From Calditrichota bacterium (lineage in GTDB: Bacteria > Calditrichota > Calditrichia > RBG-13-44-9): a stretch of 5,532 nt of DNA. The translations under genes and the position numbers were made by a program. Positions 1-5,532 of this stretch are shown piece after piece. How positions within the stretch are numbered: the first letter of the stretch is position 1; the number at the start of each line of letters is the position of its first letter. Below the pieces are notes generated by a model. It saw only the letters and a program-made list of their open reading frames with translations. It searched no databases and was not told where the DNA came from. The DNA lies in NCBI GenBank assembly GCA_016934605.1, contig JAFGSO010000347.1, positions 1 through 5,532 on the forward strand, in the 5' to 3' direction.

Positions 1-227
1 AAACCATTATTTGACAGGAAAAAAGCATGCAGAGGGTGTTGATGAAACGGAAAAATGTTTTCCTTTAGAATGATGAATGAGTTTTTTTCGCGGATTATCC
101 TGGCGCCAATTTCTTTCTCGAAATCGCTCATCCAGGTCTCCTGAACCGGATGTTCCGATCTTTCGGCATCCTCTCTATCATAGGATGTCCTGTCCAGTCT
201 GCTCAGTTTGTCCCTGATATTACTCAT
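1..227 (-). CDS. mrfB: MrfB-like (YprB) RNase H-fold exonuclease, N-terminal 75 codons only
   Basis: The frame opens with an ATG at 227-225, which overlaps the mrfA stop as ATGA. It stays open to the window edge, giving 75 residues beginning MSNIRDKLSRLDRTSYD. The visible part is a charged N-terminal helix, then a Trp at residue 33 and a segment GARIIREKNSFIILKENIF. This resembles the pre-catalytic leader of YprB/MrfB, where a W...G....-hydrophobic-E pattern precedes the nuclease domain. The DEDDh catalytic residues would lie beyond the edge, so the activity itself cannot be seen. In B. subtilis MrfB is the metal-dependent exonuclease that works with the MrfA helicase on mitomycin C damage. 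There is no strong Shine-Dalgarno sequence before the ATG, so expression probably relies on coupling to mrfA. The assignment rests mainly on position beside an unmistakable mrfA plus the leader similarity. It is truncated by the window, with no sign of breakage. Confidence 0.72.
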   Translation of the reverse strand, partial: MSNIRDKLSRLDRTSYDREDAERSEHPVQETWMSDFEKEIGARIIREKNSFIILKENIFPFHQHPLHAFFLSNNG

Positions 228-2515
228 GATATCGAAATTTTGCGGTTTATCTGATCATTTAAGGCTCTTAAAAAAAATTTGACCAGATGTTTGCTTTTCT
301 CACCCACCTCCAGAACCGGTCCCACGCAGCTTGGACAGCCTGATTCGCATGGACAGTTTTCTACCAGATTCAGCGCACCTTCCACAATGGGATAGGGATA
401 GTTCATAATTTTCAGACTCAATCCGACTCCGCCGGGAAAATTATCGTACAGATAAATGGTCGGTCTCTGGGAAAAAGGTGCTTTGACCATTGGCACAGCT
501 CTGATATCCCCGGGATCGCACATCACAAACAACGGAGCAATATTTCTGAAAACATTGGCGGCCCCTTGAAGAACTCCTCCCAGAAAGGCGGGTTGAATTC
601 CCAAAACTTCTATAAAGTCCGGCAAAAATTCCAGCCAGAAGGCCGAAGTAGACATCTCAATTTCAGGAAGATGCAATCTGCCAGCACCAACATTTTCATG
701 ACTGAAGAGCTTGATTTTTTTATACCCGGTGGTTACAGTCGCTACATTGACATCGCCATAAGCCAAGGTTATTTTCTGCAAATTTTTCTCTTCATCTACT
801 GACAATACTTTGATGTTGGTTTTGGTAATGGCATCGGTAAAATAATCCACACTTACCGAACGGACATAGGCCTTTTTTCTCTCCCAATCCAGCCGGTCCA
901 CATGGAATTGATTGGTTTCGTGCATATAGATAGCATCCTGATGAACCAGCATCTGAGCACTGAAAAGATCGACTTCTCCGATAACCCGCTCGCCCCGGGT
1001 GGTGTCAATAATCACCACGTTATCCGGAGAAGCGCTTCGAAGGCTGATCTCTTCAGCGGGAAATATTTCACTCATCCAGTAGTATTTACCATCTGTATGG
1101 CGCAGCACATTTTTGTCGACCAGATAATCGAGAATTTCTTTGGAATCCTGTATACCAAAAATTTCATGATCCCGAAAAGGTATCTCAAAGGCAGCACACT
1201 TCATATGGCTCATCAATATCAATAAATTATTGGGATCCACAATTCCGCTTTCAGGTGATTTTTCGAAAAAATACTCCGGATGATCCATTATATATTGATT
1301 GAGTGGAGAGCTTGTAGCGATGAGAATAGTCAACGATGTATGAGTGCGGCGCCCTGCTCTTCCTGCCTGCTGCCAGGCACTGGCGATGGTACCGGGATAA
1401 CCTGCCAGTATCGAAACATCCAGCTTACCAATATCAATACCAAGCTCGAGGGCATTTGTACTCACTACACCCAGAATCTCACCATTCTTCAAACCCTGCT
1501 CGATACGTCGCCTTTCCAGGGGTAGATATCCCCCGCGGTAACCGCTGATTTTTTTTGTATCTATGTGCTGATTTTTAGCCGCATCTTTGATATATCTGGT
1601 GATAATTTCAACTCTTATGCGGCTTCTGGCAAAAACGATGAACTGAACTCCTGCTGAAAGAAGGTGGGAAGCCAGTTTCCTTACCTCTGTCACGGCAGAC
1701 CGCCTGATCCCCAGTTCTTTGTTGACCAGTGGGGGATTATACAGCAGGAAATGTTTTCTTCCCGAGGGAGCACCACTCTGATCAATCAGAAAAACCGGTT
1801 CTTCAATTATCTTTTCGGCTAATTCGGATGGATTGGCGATAGTCGCTGAGCAGCAAATGAACTGCGGTTTACTGCCATAAAAAGCAGCGATGCGTTTCAG
1901 CCGGCGAATGAGATTACCCAGATGACTTCCGAACACTCCACGATAATGATGTATTTCATCGATAACTACATACTTCAGATTTTCGAACAGTTTTACCCAG
2001 ATAGTATGATGCGGAAGGATGCCCTGATGGAGCATATTGGGATTGGTTATTACAATATGACCCGCTCTACGGATGGCTTTTCGGGCAGTAACAGGGGTAT
2101 CCCCGTCGAATGTATAGGTACGAATGTCCGATTTCATAAGAGTTATAAGATCATGCAGCTCTTTGAACTGATCCTGAGACAAAGCTTTGGTGGGAAATAG
2201 ATATATTGCGCGAGAATCTTCTTCCAATAGAATTTTGTTCAGAACCGGCAAGTTGTAAGCCAGTGTCTTACCACTGGCAGTGGGAGTAACCAGAACAATA
2301 TGTCGGCCTTCTTCAATTTTTTCAAAAGCTTTCCGCTGATGCGAATATAAAGCGTTAATATTTTTCTGAATCAGGGCTTCAATGATTCGGGGATTCAGAT
2401 TTTCAGGAAATTCCGAATAGTCTGCCTCTTTTGGAGGAATTTCCTGCCAGAAGGCAATATTCTCGGAAATTTCAGGATCATTTTTTATAAAATCAACCAG
2501 TTGTTCCAGTGTCAT
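224..2515 (-). CDS. mrfA: MrfA (YprA) DEAD/DEAH-box DNA repair helicase with DUF1998 zinc-binding C-terminus
   Basis: This is a 763-residue superfamily 2 helicase, close to the roughly 750 residues of B. subtilis MrfA. In order: a Q-motif-like YSHQ (57-60), Walker A TPTASGKT (77-84), FPTKAL motif Ia (107-112), DEIH Walker B (186-189), SAT motif III (223-225), VFARSR (294-299), STNALELGIDIG motif V (352-363) and QQAGRAGR motif VI (382-389). The DUF1998-type C-terminus ends with four cysteines, C721, C723, C727 and C730, in the pattern CxCxxxCxxC, which bind zinc in MrfA. Family-specific strings such as SGRKHF, RGYRGGYLP-like GYRGGYLP, HPEYFF and CAAFEIPF separate it from generic DEAD helicases and from RecQ. 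MrfA is a 3'-5' DNA translocase/helicase that, with MrfB, repairs mitomycin C adducts outside nucleotide excision repair. All motifs are intact. The ATG at 2515 has an AGGAA 9 bases upstream and directly precedes the family-typical N-terminus. It couples to mrfB through an ATGA overlap. Confidence 0.95.
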   Translation of the reverse strand: MTLEQLVDFIKNDPEISENIAFWQEIPPKEADYSEFPENLNPRIIEALIQKNINALYSHQRKAFEKIEEGRHIVLVTPTASGKTLAYNLPVLNKILLEEDSRAIYLFPTKALSQDQFKELHDLITLMKSDIRTYTFDGDTPVTARKAIRRAGHIVITNPNMLHQGILPHHTIWVKLFENLKYVVIDEIHHYRGVFGSHLGNLIRRLKRIAAFYGSKPQFICCSATIANPSELAEKIIEEPVFLIDQSGAPSGRKHFLLYNPPLVNKELGIRRSAVTEVRKLASHLLSAGVQFIVFARSRIRVEIITRYIKDAAKNQHIDTKKISGYRGGYLPLERRRIEQGLKNGEILGVVSTNALELGIDIGKLDVSILAGYPGTIASAWQQAGRAGRRTHTSLTILIATSSPLNQYIMDHPEYFFEKSPESGIVDPNNLLILMSHMKCAAFEIPFRDHEIFGIQDSKEILDYLVDKNVLRHTDGKYYWMSEIFPAEEISLRSASPDNVVIIDTTRGERVIGEVDLFSAQMLVHQDAIYMHETNQFHVDRLDWERKKAYVRSVSVDYFTDAITKTNIKVLSVDEEKNLQKITLAYGDVNVATVTTGYKKIKLFSHENVGAGRLHLPEIEMSTSAFWLEFLPDFIEVLGIQPAFLGGVLQGAANVFRNIAPLFVMCDPGDIRAVPMVKAPFSQRPTIYLYDNFPGGVGLSLKIMNYPYPIVEGALNLVENCPCESGCPSCVGPVLEVGEKSKHLVKFFLRALNDQINRKISIS

Positions 2516-2622
2516 CTTTTCAGTTTCCTGTTTCGTTCACATTCCCGGCACAAATTCAAAAATCCATAGATTTCTACTTTCCCGAGCGCGGGATGGAACT
2601 TCAGATTAAAATTTTTTATATC
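2512..2622 (-). pseudogene. Possible remnant of a Fur-family C-terminus (start-less 36-codon open stretch)
   Basis: The gap between the DUF523 gene and mrfA is open in a third frame for 36 codons. Its stop TGA (2514-2512) overlaps the mrfA ATG as ATGA. The peptide contains KFHPALGKVEIYGF followed by LCRECERNRK. The order His, then hydrophobic-E-hydrophobic-Y-G, then CxxC with basic residues matches the end of many Fur/PerR-family regulators, where the last CxxC binds structural zinc. There is no ATG or GTG in frame, a stop codon (TGA, 2625-2623) sits immediately before it, and no DNA-binding domain is visible upstream in any frame because the TudS-like gene occupies that space. It could be the relic of a regulator once placed before mrfA, or a chance open frame. 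Stop placement and coding-like composition favour a relic. The five-residue insertion between the His and VEIYG, relative to typical Fur, counts against it. Confidence 0.3.
2525..2530 (-). promoter_or_regulatory. Ribosome binding site of mrfA
   Basis: On the minus strand CAGGAA lies 9 bases before the mrfA ATG at 2515. It fits a Shine-Dalgarno core (AGGA) at acceptable spacing and is the clearest one in the left-hand operon. It supports the chosen start and means mrfA need not depend wholly on translation arriving from upstream. Confidence 0.6.
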
Positions 2623-3137
2623 TCATATTGCTTTTTATGAATTTTACGAACTTCCAGAACTCGCAGATATTCTAAAGCTTCATTTAATTCACTTTCGGTA
2701 AAAATCTTGATGCCATGGCGTATCAGCAGTGCTGTAAACACACCTTTCCCGGGTTTCAAATTCCGGGAAAAGGAGCCGTCGTAGATCTCATATAACCCAC
2801 AGGCAGGACTGCGAGTTTTGAGAACAGCTATTTTTATATGATTTCTTCTGGCTGTTTCAAGTCCTGTTTGCGAACCTCTCAGGTAGTATTCGGTAACATC
2901 TTTTCCTGCCCGGTTTCTGATCAGGCTTTTACCATCAAGTATGTCCTCTCCACTGCCCCACACTATTTCCGCCGGAGGTCTGGGGACAGCCAGTCCTCCC
3001 TCAACCTCTGGACAAACCGGGACAAGACGGTCTTCCGTTAGCCATCGTTCAATGATGGAAGATTTGAGCTTGACATTTTCACCGTCATATCGAACATTCT
3101 TCCCGATAAGACAGGCGCTGATAAGTATTTTTTCCAT
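2616..3137 (-). CDS. DUF523 / TudS-like [4Fe-4S] protein (thiouracil desulfidase family)
   Basis: This 173-residue protein starts MEKILISACLIGKNVRYDG, the signature opening of DUF523. It continues with VPVCPEVEGGLAVPRPPAE (39-57), GKDVTEYYLRG (78-88) and LKTRSPACG (106-114). It has exactly three cysteines, C9, C42 and C113, each inside a conserved block. In the characterised member TudS three cysteines hold a [4Fe-4S] cluster whose free iron takes sulfur from 2-thiouracil, so the ligands appear intact. Many DUF523 proteins are uncharacterised, so desulfidase activity here is inference. The protein is somewhat longer than typical members, with a basic tail after about residue 150 (LRVLEVRKIHKKQ). 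The ATG at 3137 is required because a TAA lies four codons upstream in frame. Its Shine-Dalgarno is poor (an AAGGA 18 bases away is too far). It is the first gene of the minus-strand unit, 100 bases before mrfA, and is soluble with no signal peptide. Confidence 0.88.
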   Translation of the reverse strand: MEKILISACLIGKNVRYDGENVKLKSSIIERWLTEDRLVPVCPEVEGGLAVPRPPAEIVWGSGEDILDGKSLIRNRAGKDVTEYYLRGSQTGLETARRNHIKIAVLKTRSPACGLYEIYDGSFSRNLKPGKGVFTALLIRHGIKIFTESELNEALEYLRVLEVRKIHKKQYEI

Positions 3138-3253
3138 CTGCCAAAATTAAATCAGTCCTTCTCTGAAAAGCAACCCAATTTCAAGAGATATGATCGTATA
3201 AATGGCATCTTTTTGACATTGGTTTTTCCGGTAGCTCTGGTTAAATTTTAATC
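3138..3253. promoter_or_regulatory. Divergent intergenic region with start signals for both operons
   Basis: These 116 AT-rich bases separate two genes transcribed away from each other, so promoters for both sides should lie here or reach into gene starts. On the plus strand a perfect TTGACA sits at 3213-3218. At 17-base spacing the expected -10 position (3236-3241, TCTGGT) does not match, and the nearest AT-rich candidate, TTAAAT at 3241-3246, leaves a 22-base spacer. On the minus strand TATACG (3200-3195) could be a -10 box but lacks a recognisable -35. No clear operator palindrome, riboswitch or terminator is visible. The region's role is inferred from gene orientation; the individual boxes are weak. 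Confidence 0.45.
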
Positions 3254-4411
3254 ATGATTGTCAGAAAAATGTCCAGTATACAACTGGTATCGGTTCGCTG
3301 GTGGAATGCCAGTGCCTACTATGCAGTAACCCTGGCGGAGATTTTACAGAGTCGTGGACTGAAGACGGTGGTCGGGGGCAGTGCAGATAGTCCTCCGCTG
3401 GAGCAGGCAGGCAGGAACAATCTGCCAGTGGCAGCTTTCCAATTTGAGAGTTTTAATCCATGGCATTTTTTTCGAAATCTTCGTTTGCTGAAAATGGCAC
3501 TGGTAGATAATCAGATTGATATCATGAATGTGCACCGGCCGGAGGATCATTTTTATTCAATTTTTTTCCGCAATAATTCCAGTGGTAGACCACTCATTCG
3601 AACCGTCGGAGATGTACGTTCCCCAAAAGTTAACTATCTCAATAAAATAATTCATTTGCACCATACCGATTTTTTTATTTTCAGCTGTCATGCAAATCGA
3701 AAAAGATATCAGAATATATGGCCAATACCCGAGAATAAAACTGAAGTTATCTATGCCGGTGTCGATACACAACATTTCAGTCCAACGGAAAGAACTGACC
3801 AGGAACTTCGAAAACTGGGCATTCCTCCGGGCTGCATCACTTTTGGTATGGTGGGACGATTATCGCCGGTAAAAAATCATTCCATGTTTCTTCAAGCCGC
3901 ATCGCAGCTTTTGAAGGAACAGAGAAATGCATTTTTTATCATCAGCGGGGAGGAAGTTGAAATAAAAGAGGCGGACCTGAAACAACTGTCACAGCAGCTG
4001 GGCATTGCAGATCAGGTGTTGATTGCAGGCAAATTCGAAGATGTACGGGAGATCATCCGGTTGATTGATGTAGGTGTTGTCTGTTCAAGGGACTCAGAAG
4101 CTATTTCCCGAATCACTGCTGAATTTATGTCCATGAGCAAACCGGTTATTGTTACTGATATCAACGTTCTTCCGGAAATGGTGGCAGTTGGCCATAACGG
4201 ATTTGTGACCAAAACAGATTCGGCAGAATTGTTATATCAGAAAATGAAAAAAATTATGGAAAATCCCGAACTTCGACGGAAAATGGGAAAAAATGCCAGA
4301 TCAACAGCAGTTCGGCGTTTCAGTTATAACCGTTTCTTTGAGGATACGGTGCGTGTTTATGAAAAGGTATTGAATACATATCGATCGGGAATTCATTCAA
4401 CTCATGAGTAA
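3254..4411 (+). CDS. Glycosyltransferase, GT4-type GT-B fold, probable LPS/cell-surface glycan assembly
   Basis: This 385-residue protein has the two Rossmann-like halves of a GT-B enzyme. The C-terminal half carries the GT4 hallmarks: VIYAGVD (165-171) before the linker, GMVGRLSPVKNH (198-209) with the Arg and Lys that hold the donor diphosphate, and the EX7E motif as E282...E290 in SEAISRITAE followed by SKPVIVTD. The N-terminal acceptor half opens SIQLVSVRWWNASAYYAVTLAE, where WWNASAYY occupies the loop that is usually glycine-rich in this family. It should act at the cytoplasmic face of the inner membrane, moving a sugar from a nucleotide donor to a lipid-linked acceptor. Donor and acceptor cannot be read from sequence. 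The start is uncertain: ATG 3254 has no Shine-Dalgarno, and the in-frame ATG at 3269 (Met6) sits right before the first strand and is an equally good candidate. Its end overlaps the next gene by 8 bases (ATGAGTAA). Confidence 0.9.
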   Translation: MIVRKMSSIQLVSVRWWNASAYYAVTLAEILQSRGLKTVVGGSADSPPLEQAGRNNLPVAAFQFESFNPWHFFRNLRLLKMALVDNQIDIMNVHRPEDHFYSIFFRNNSSGRPLIRTVGDVRSPKVNYLNKIIHLHHTDFFIFSCHANRKRYQNIWPIPENKTEVIYAGVDTQHFSPTERTDQELRKLGIPPGCITFGMVGRLSPVKNHSMFLQAASQLLKEQRNAFFIISGEEVEIKEADLKQLSQQLGIADQVLIAGKFEDVREIIRLIDVGVVCSRDSEAISRITAEFMSMSKPVIVTDINVLPEMVAVGHNGFVTKTDSAELLYQKMKKIMENPELRRKMGKNARSTAVRRFSYNRFFEDTVRVYEKVLNTYRSGIHSTHE

Positions 4412-5192
4412 ATTTAAAAGAATATCAATCACCATAATAGGACATAATGAAGTGGATCATTTGAGCGAACTGCTTCCGGACCTGGAGTGGGCAGATGAAA
4501 TCATTTATGTCGATTGCGAAAGCTCTGATGAATCTGTAAAGATCGCCAAAGCTCACAATTGCTCTGTTTTTCAGCGTCCAAATAACCCTAATCTCAATAT
4601 TAACAAGAGTTTTGCCATGGAACAGGCGGAGGGCGAATGGATTTTTTACCTGGATCCGGATGAAAGAATTCCGGAGCAGCTGGCTGAGGAAATCCTGGCA
4701 CGTATTCAGAATCCGCAGGATAATATGGCTTTTTATGTAAATCGCAGGAACCATTATTTCGGAAAATGGTTAAGGCATGGCAGTCAATATCCCGACAGGC
4801 AGTTGCGATTATTCAAAAGGGGTCATGGACAATTTCCTCAGCAGCATGTTCACGAAAGAATTGAAATAGATGGGAAAATCGGTCAGATGAAGCACAATTT
4901 GTATCATTATCCCTATCAGTCGATTTCACAATACTTATCTAAATTTGATTTTTATACCAGCTTTGAGGCAGACTTTTTGTACAGGCAGGGAATTCATCCG
5001 GGGTGGTTTCAATCAATGCGGTTTCTGATTAGCAAACCGATCACGCGTTTCATCAGAAGATACCTTCTTAAAGCAGGTTTTCGGGATGGATGGCAGGGAT
5101 TTTTTGCAGCCATTTTCGATTCGCTGAATTATGCCGTACGGTATTTCAAGTTAATGGAGCAATTATCCAGAGAAGATGAAAAAAACCAATAA
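4404..5192 (+). CDS. GT2 family glycosyltransferase, WaaE/KdtX-like (LPS core)
   Basis: This 262-residue GT-A enzyme begins with the nucleotide-binding strand ISITIIGHNE (7-16), then IIYVDCESSDES (33-44), which is the family's VDSGSTD block with CE in place of SG. Next comes NKSFAMEQAEGEWIFYLDPDE (67-87) containing the metal-binding D84-P-D86. Downstream, YPDRQLRLFKRG (129-140), HVHERI (148-153) and GFRDGWQGF (225-233) are typical of the beta-1,4-glucosyltransferase subgroup that includes WaaE/KdtX, which adds glucose to heptose I of the LPS core in enterobacteria. The exact sugar here is inference. The C-terminal third is rich in aromatic and basic residues (RFLISKPITRFIRRYLLK), which suggests peripheral binding to the inner membrane; there is no clear transmembrane span. 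The ATG sits inside the end of the preceding gene with no strong Shine-Dalgarno, so translation is probably coupled. The following heptosyltransferase start overlaps its last 17 bases. Confidence 0.9.
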   Translation: MSKFKRISITIIGHNEVDHLSELLPDLEWADEIIYVDCESSDESVKIAKAHNCSVFQRPNNPNLNINKSFAMEQAEGEWIFYLDPDERIPEQLAEEILARIQNPQDNMAFYVNRRNHYFGKWLRHGSQYPDRQLRLFKRGHGQFPQQHVHERIEIDGKIGQMKHNLYHYPYQSISQYLSKFDFYTSFEADFLYRQGIHPGWFQSMRFLISKPITRFIRRYLLKAGFRDGWQGFFAAIFDSLNYAVRYFKLMEQLSREDEKNQ

Positions 5193-5532
5193 TTATAACC
5201 ATATCCTGCTTGTTAGAACGGACCGCATTGGAGATGTTATCCTGACAACGCCTTCCATTTCACTTTTAAGGGAAAATTATCCATCTGCCAGAATTTCCTT
5301 CTTAACCAGGAACTACACAAAACCTCTTCTGGAGCATCACCGCGATCTTGATAATATTATTGTTTATGATCCTGAACAACGGCACAAGGGAATCCGGGGA
5401 CTATTCAAACTGGCACAAGACTTAAAAAATCAGGATATTGATCTGGCAATATTATTTCACCCGCTTCCTGCACTGGCATTGGCCCTTTTTATGGCATCAA
5501 TCCCGCACCGGGCAGGAACCGGTTACCGCTGG
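5176..5532 (+). CDS. GT9 heptosyltransferase (WaaC/WaaF family), 5' part cut by the window edge
   Basis: The open frame begins at ATG 5176 inside the end of the GT2 gene and runs unbroken for 119 codons to the edge; full GT9 proteins are about 330-370 residues. The start HILLVRTDRIGDVILTTPSISLLRENYP (9-36) is the diagnostic GT9 N-terminus, with the RxDRIGD acceptor-side loop, followed by ARISFLT (38-44), DIDLAILFHP (87-96) and the HRAGTGYRW motif (111-119). Such enzymes transfer L-glycero-D-manno-heptose from an ADP donor to Kdo or to heptose in the LPS inner core on the cytoplasmic face of the inner membrane. Which heptose it adds cannot be told; the donor-binding half lies outside the window. 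An AGAGAAG just before the ATG gives a weak purine-rich ribosome site. The 17-base overlap places it in one operon with the two upstream glycosyltransferases. Confidence 0.92.
   Translation, partial: MKKTNNYNHILLVRTDRIGDVILTTPSISLLRENYPSARISFLTRNYTKPLLEHHRDLDNIIVYDPEQRHKGIRGLFKLAQDLKNQDIDLAILFHPLPALALALFMASIPHRAGTGYRW

Noticed and set aside
566..2200. Several plus-strand open frames of 70-107 codons opposite mrfA
   Set aside because: They lie antisense to a helicase gene with every family motif intact, have no recognisable domains and are best explained as frames imposed by the mrfA coding sequence.
2580..2593. Small hairpin (TCCCG, 4-base loop, CGGGA) after the DUF523 gene as a terminator
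   Set aside because: The stem is only five pairs and no T-run follows on the minus strand; it also lies within the Fur-like open frame, so it does not argue for transcription stopping before mrfA.
2838..3150. Two overlapping plus-strand frames opposite the DUF523 gene
   Set aside because: They are antisense to a well-conserved protein, with low-complexity Ser/Pro-rich translations and no family resemblance.
3138..3254. Similar AT-rich blocks immediately before both divergent genes (around 3138-3153 and 3238-3253) as paired operators
   Set aside because: The match is mostly runs of A and T with several mismatches and shifts, no more than expected in an AT-rich promoter region.
3344..4754. 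Minus-strand frames of 66-109 codons opposite the GT4 and GT2 genes
   Set aside because: Both sense genes show full catalytic motifs; the antisense translations show no motifs and no plausible ribosome sites.
1..5532. Mobile element, CRISPR, phage or toxin-antitoxin content
   Set aside because: No direct repeats, terminal inverted repeats, transposase, integrase or small paired genes are visible; the genes present are ordinary repair and envelope functions.

Overview
The window suggests a Gram-negative bacterium. The right half carries glycosyltransferases of lipopolysaccharide-core type, ending in a heptosyltransferase (GT9 family), which implies an outer membrane with LPS. Genes are tightly packed, with small overlaps and short gaps, as in a bacterial chromosome. 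I see no tRNA, rRNA, CRISPR array, insertion sequence or integrase. I cannot name the phylum from the sequence alone.

Left half, minus strand, read right to left: a DUF523/TudS-like protein (3137-2616), a short degenerate open stretch resembling a Fur-family C-terminus (2622-2512), the DEAD/DEAH-family helicase MrfA (2515-224), and the first 75 codons of what should be the partner exonuclease MrfB (227 to the window edge). mrfA and mrfB overlap by ATGA. In Bacillus subtilis this pair (formerly yprA-yprB) repairs mitomycin C adducts and crosslinks independently of UvrABC, so this part looks like a genome-maintenance operon. It may be led by an iron-sulfur desulfidase-like enzyme.

Middle: a 116-base divergent intergenic region (3138-3253) must hold the start signals for both transcription units. 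It contains a perfect TTGACA hexamer facing the right-hand genes, but no convincing -10 box at normal spacing.

Right half, plus strand: a GT4-type (GT-B fold) glycosyltransferase (3254-4411), a WaaE/KdtX-like GT2 glycosyltransferase (4404-5192) and a GT9 heptosyltransferase cut by the window edge (5176-5532+). Each overlaps the next (8 and 17 bases), which indicates one translationally coupled operon, most likely building the LPS inner or outer core on the cytoplasmic face of the inner membrane.

I found no convincing undescribed system. The points most worth a second look are the MrfAB pair in a Gram-negative setting with a TudS-like gene upstream, and the Fur-like tail fragment whose stop codon overlaps the mrfA start.
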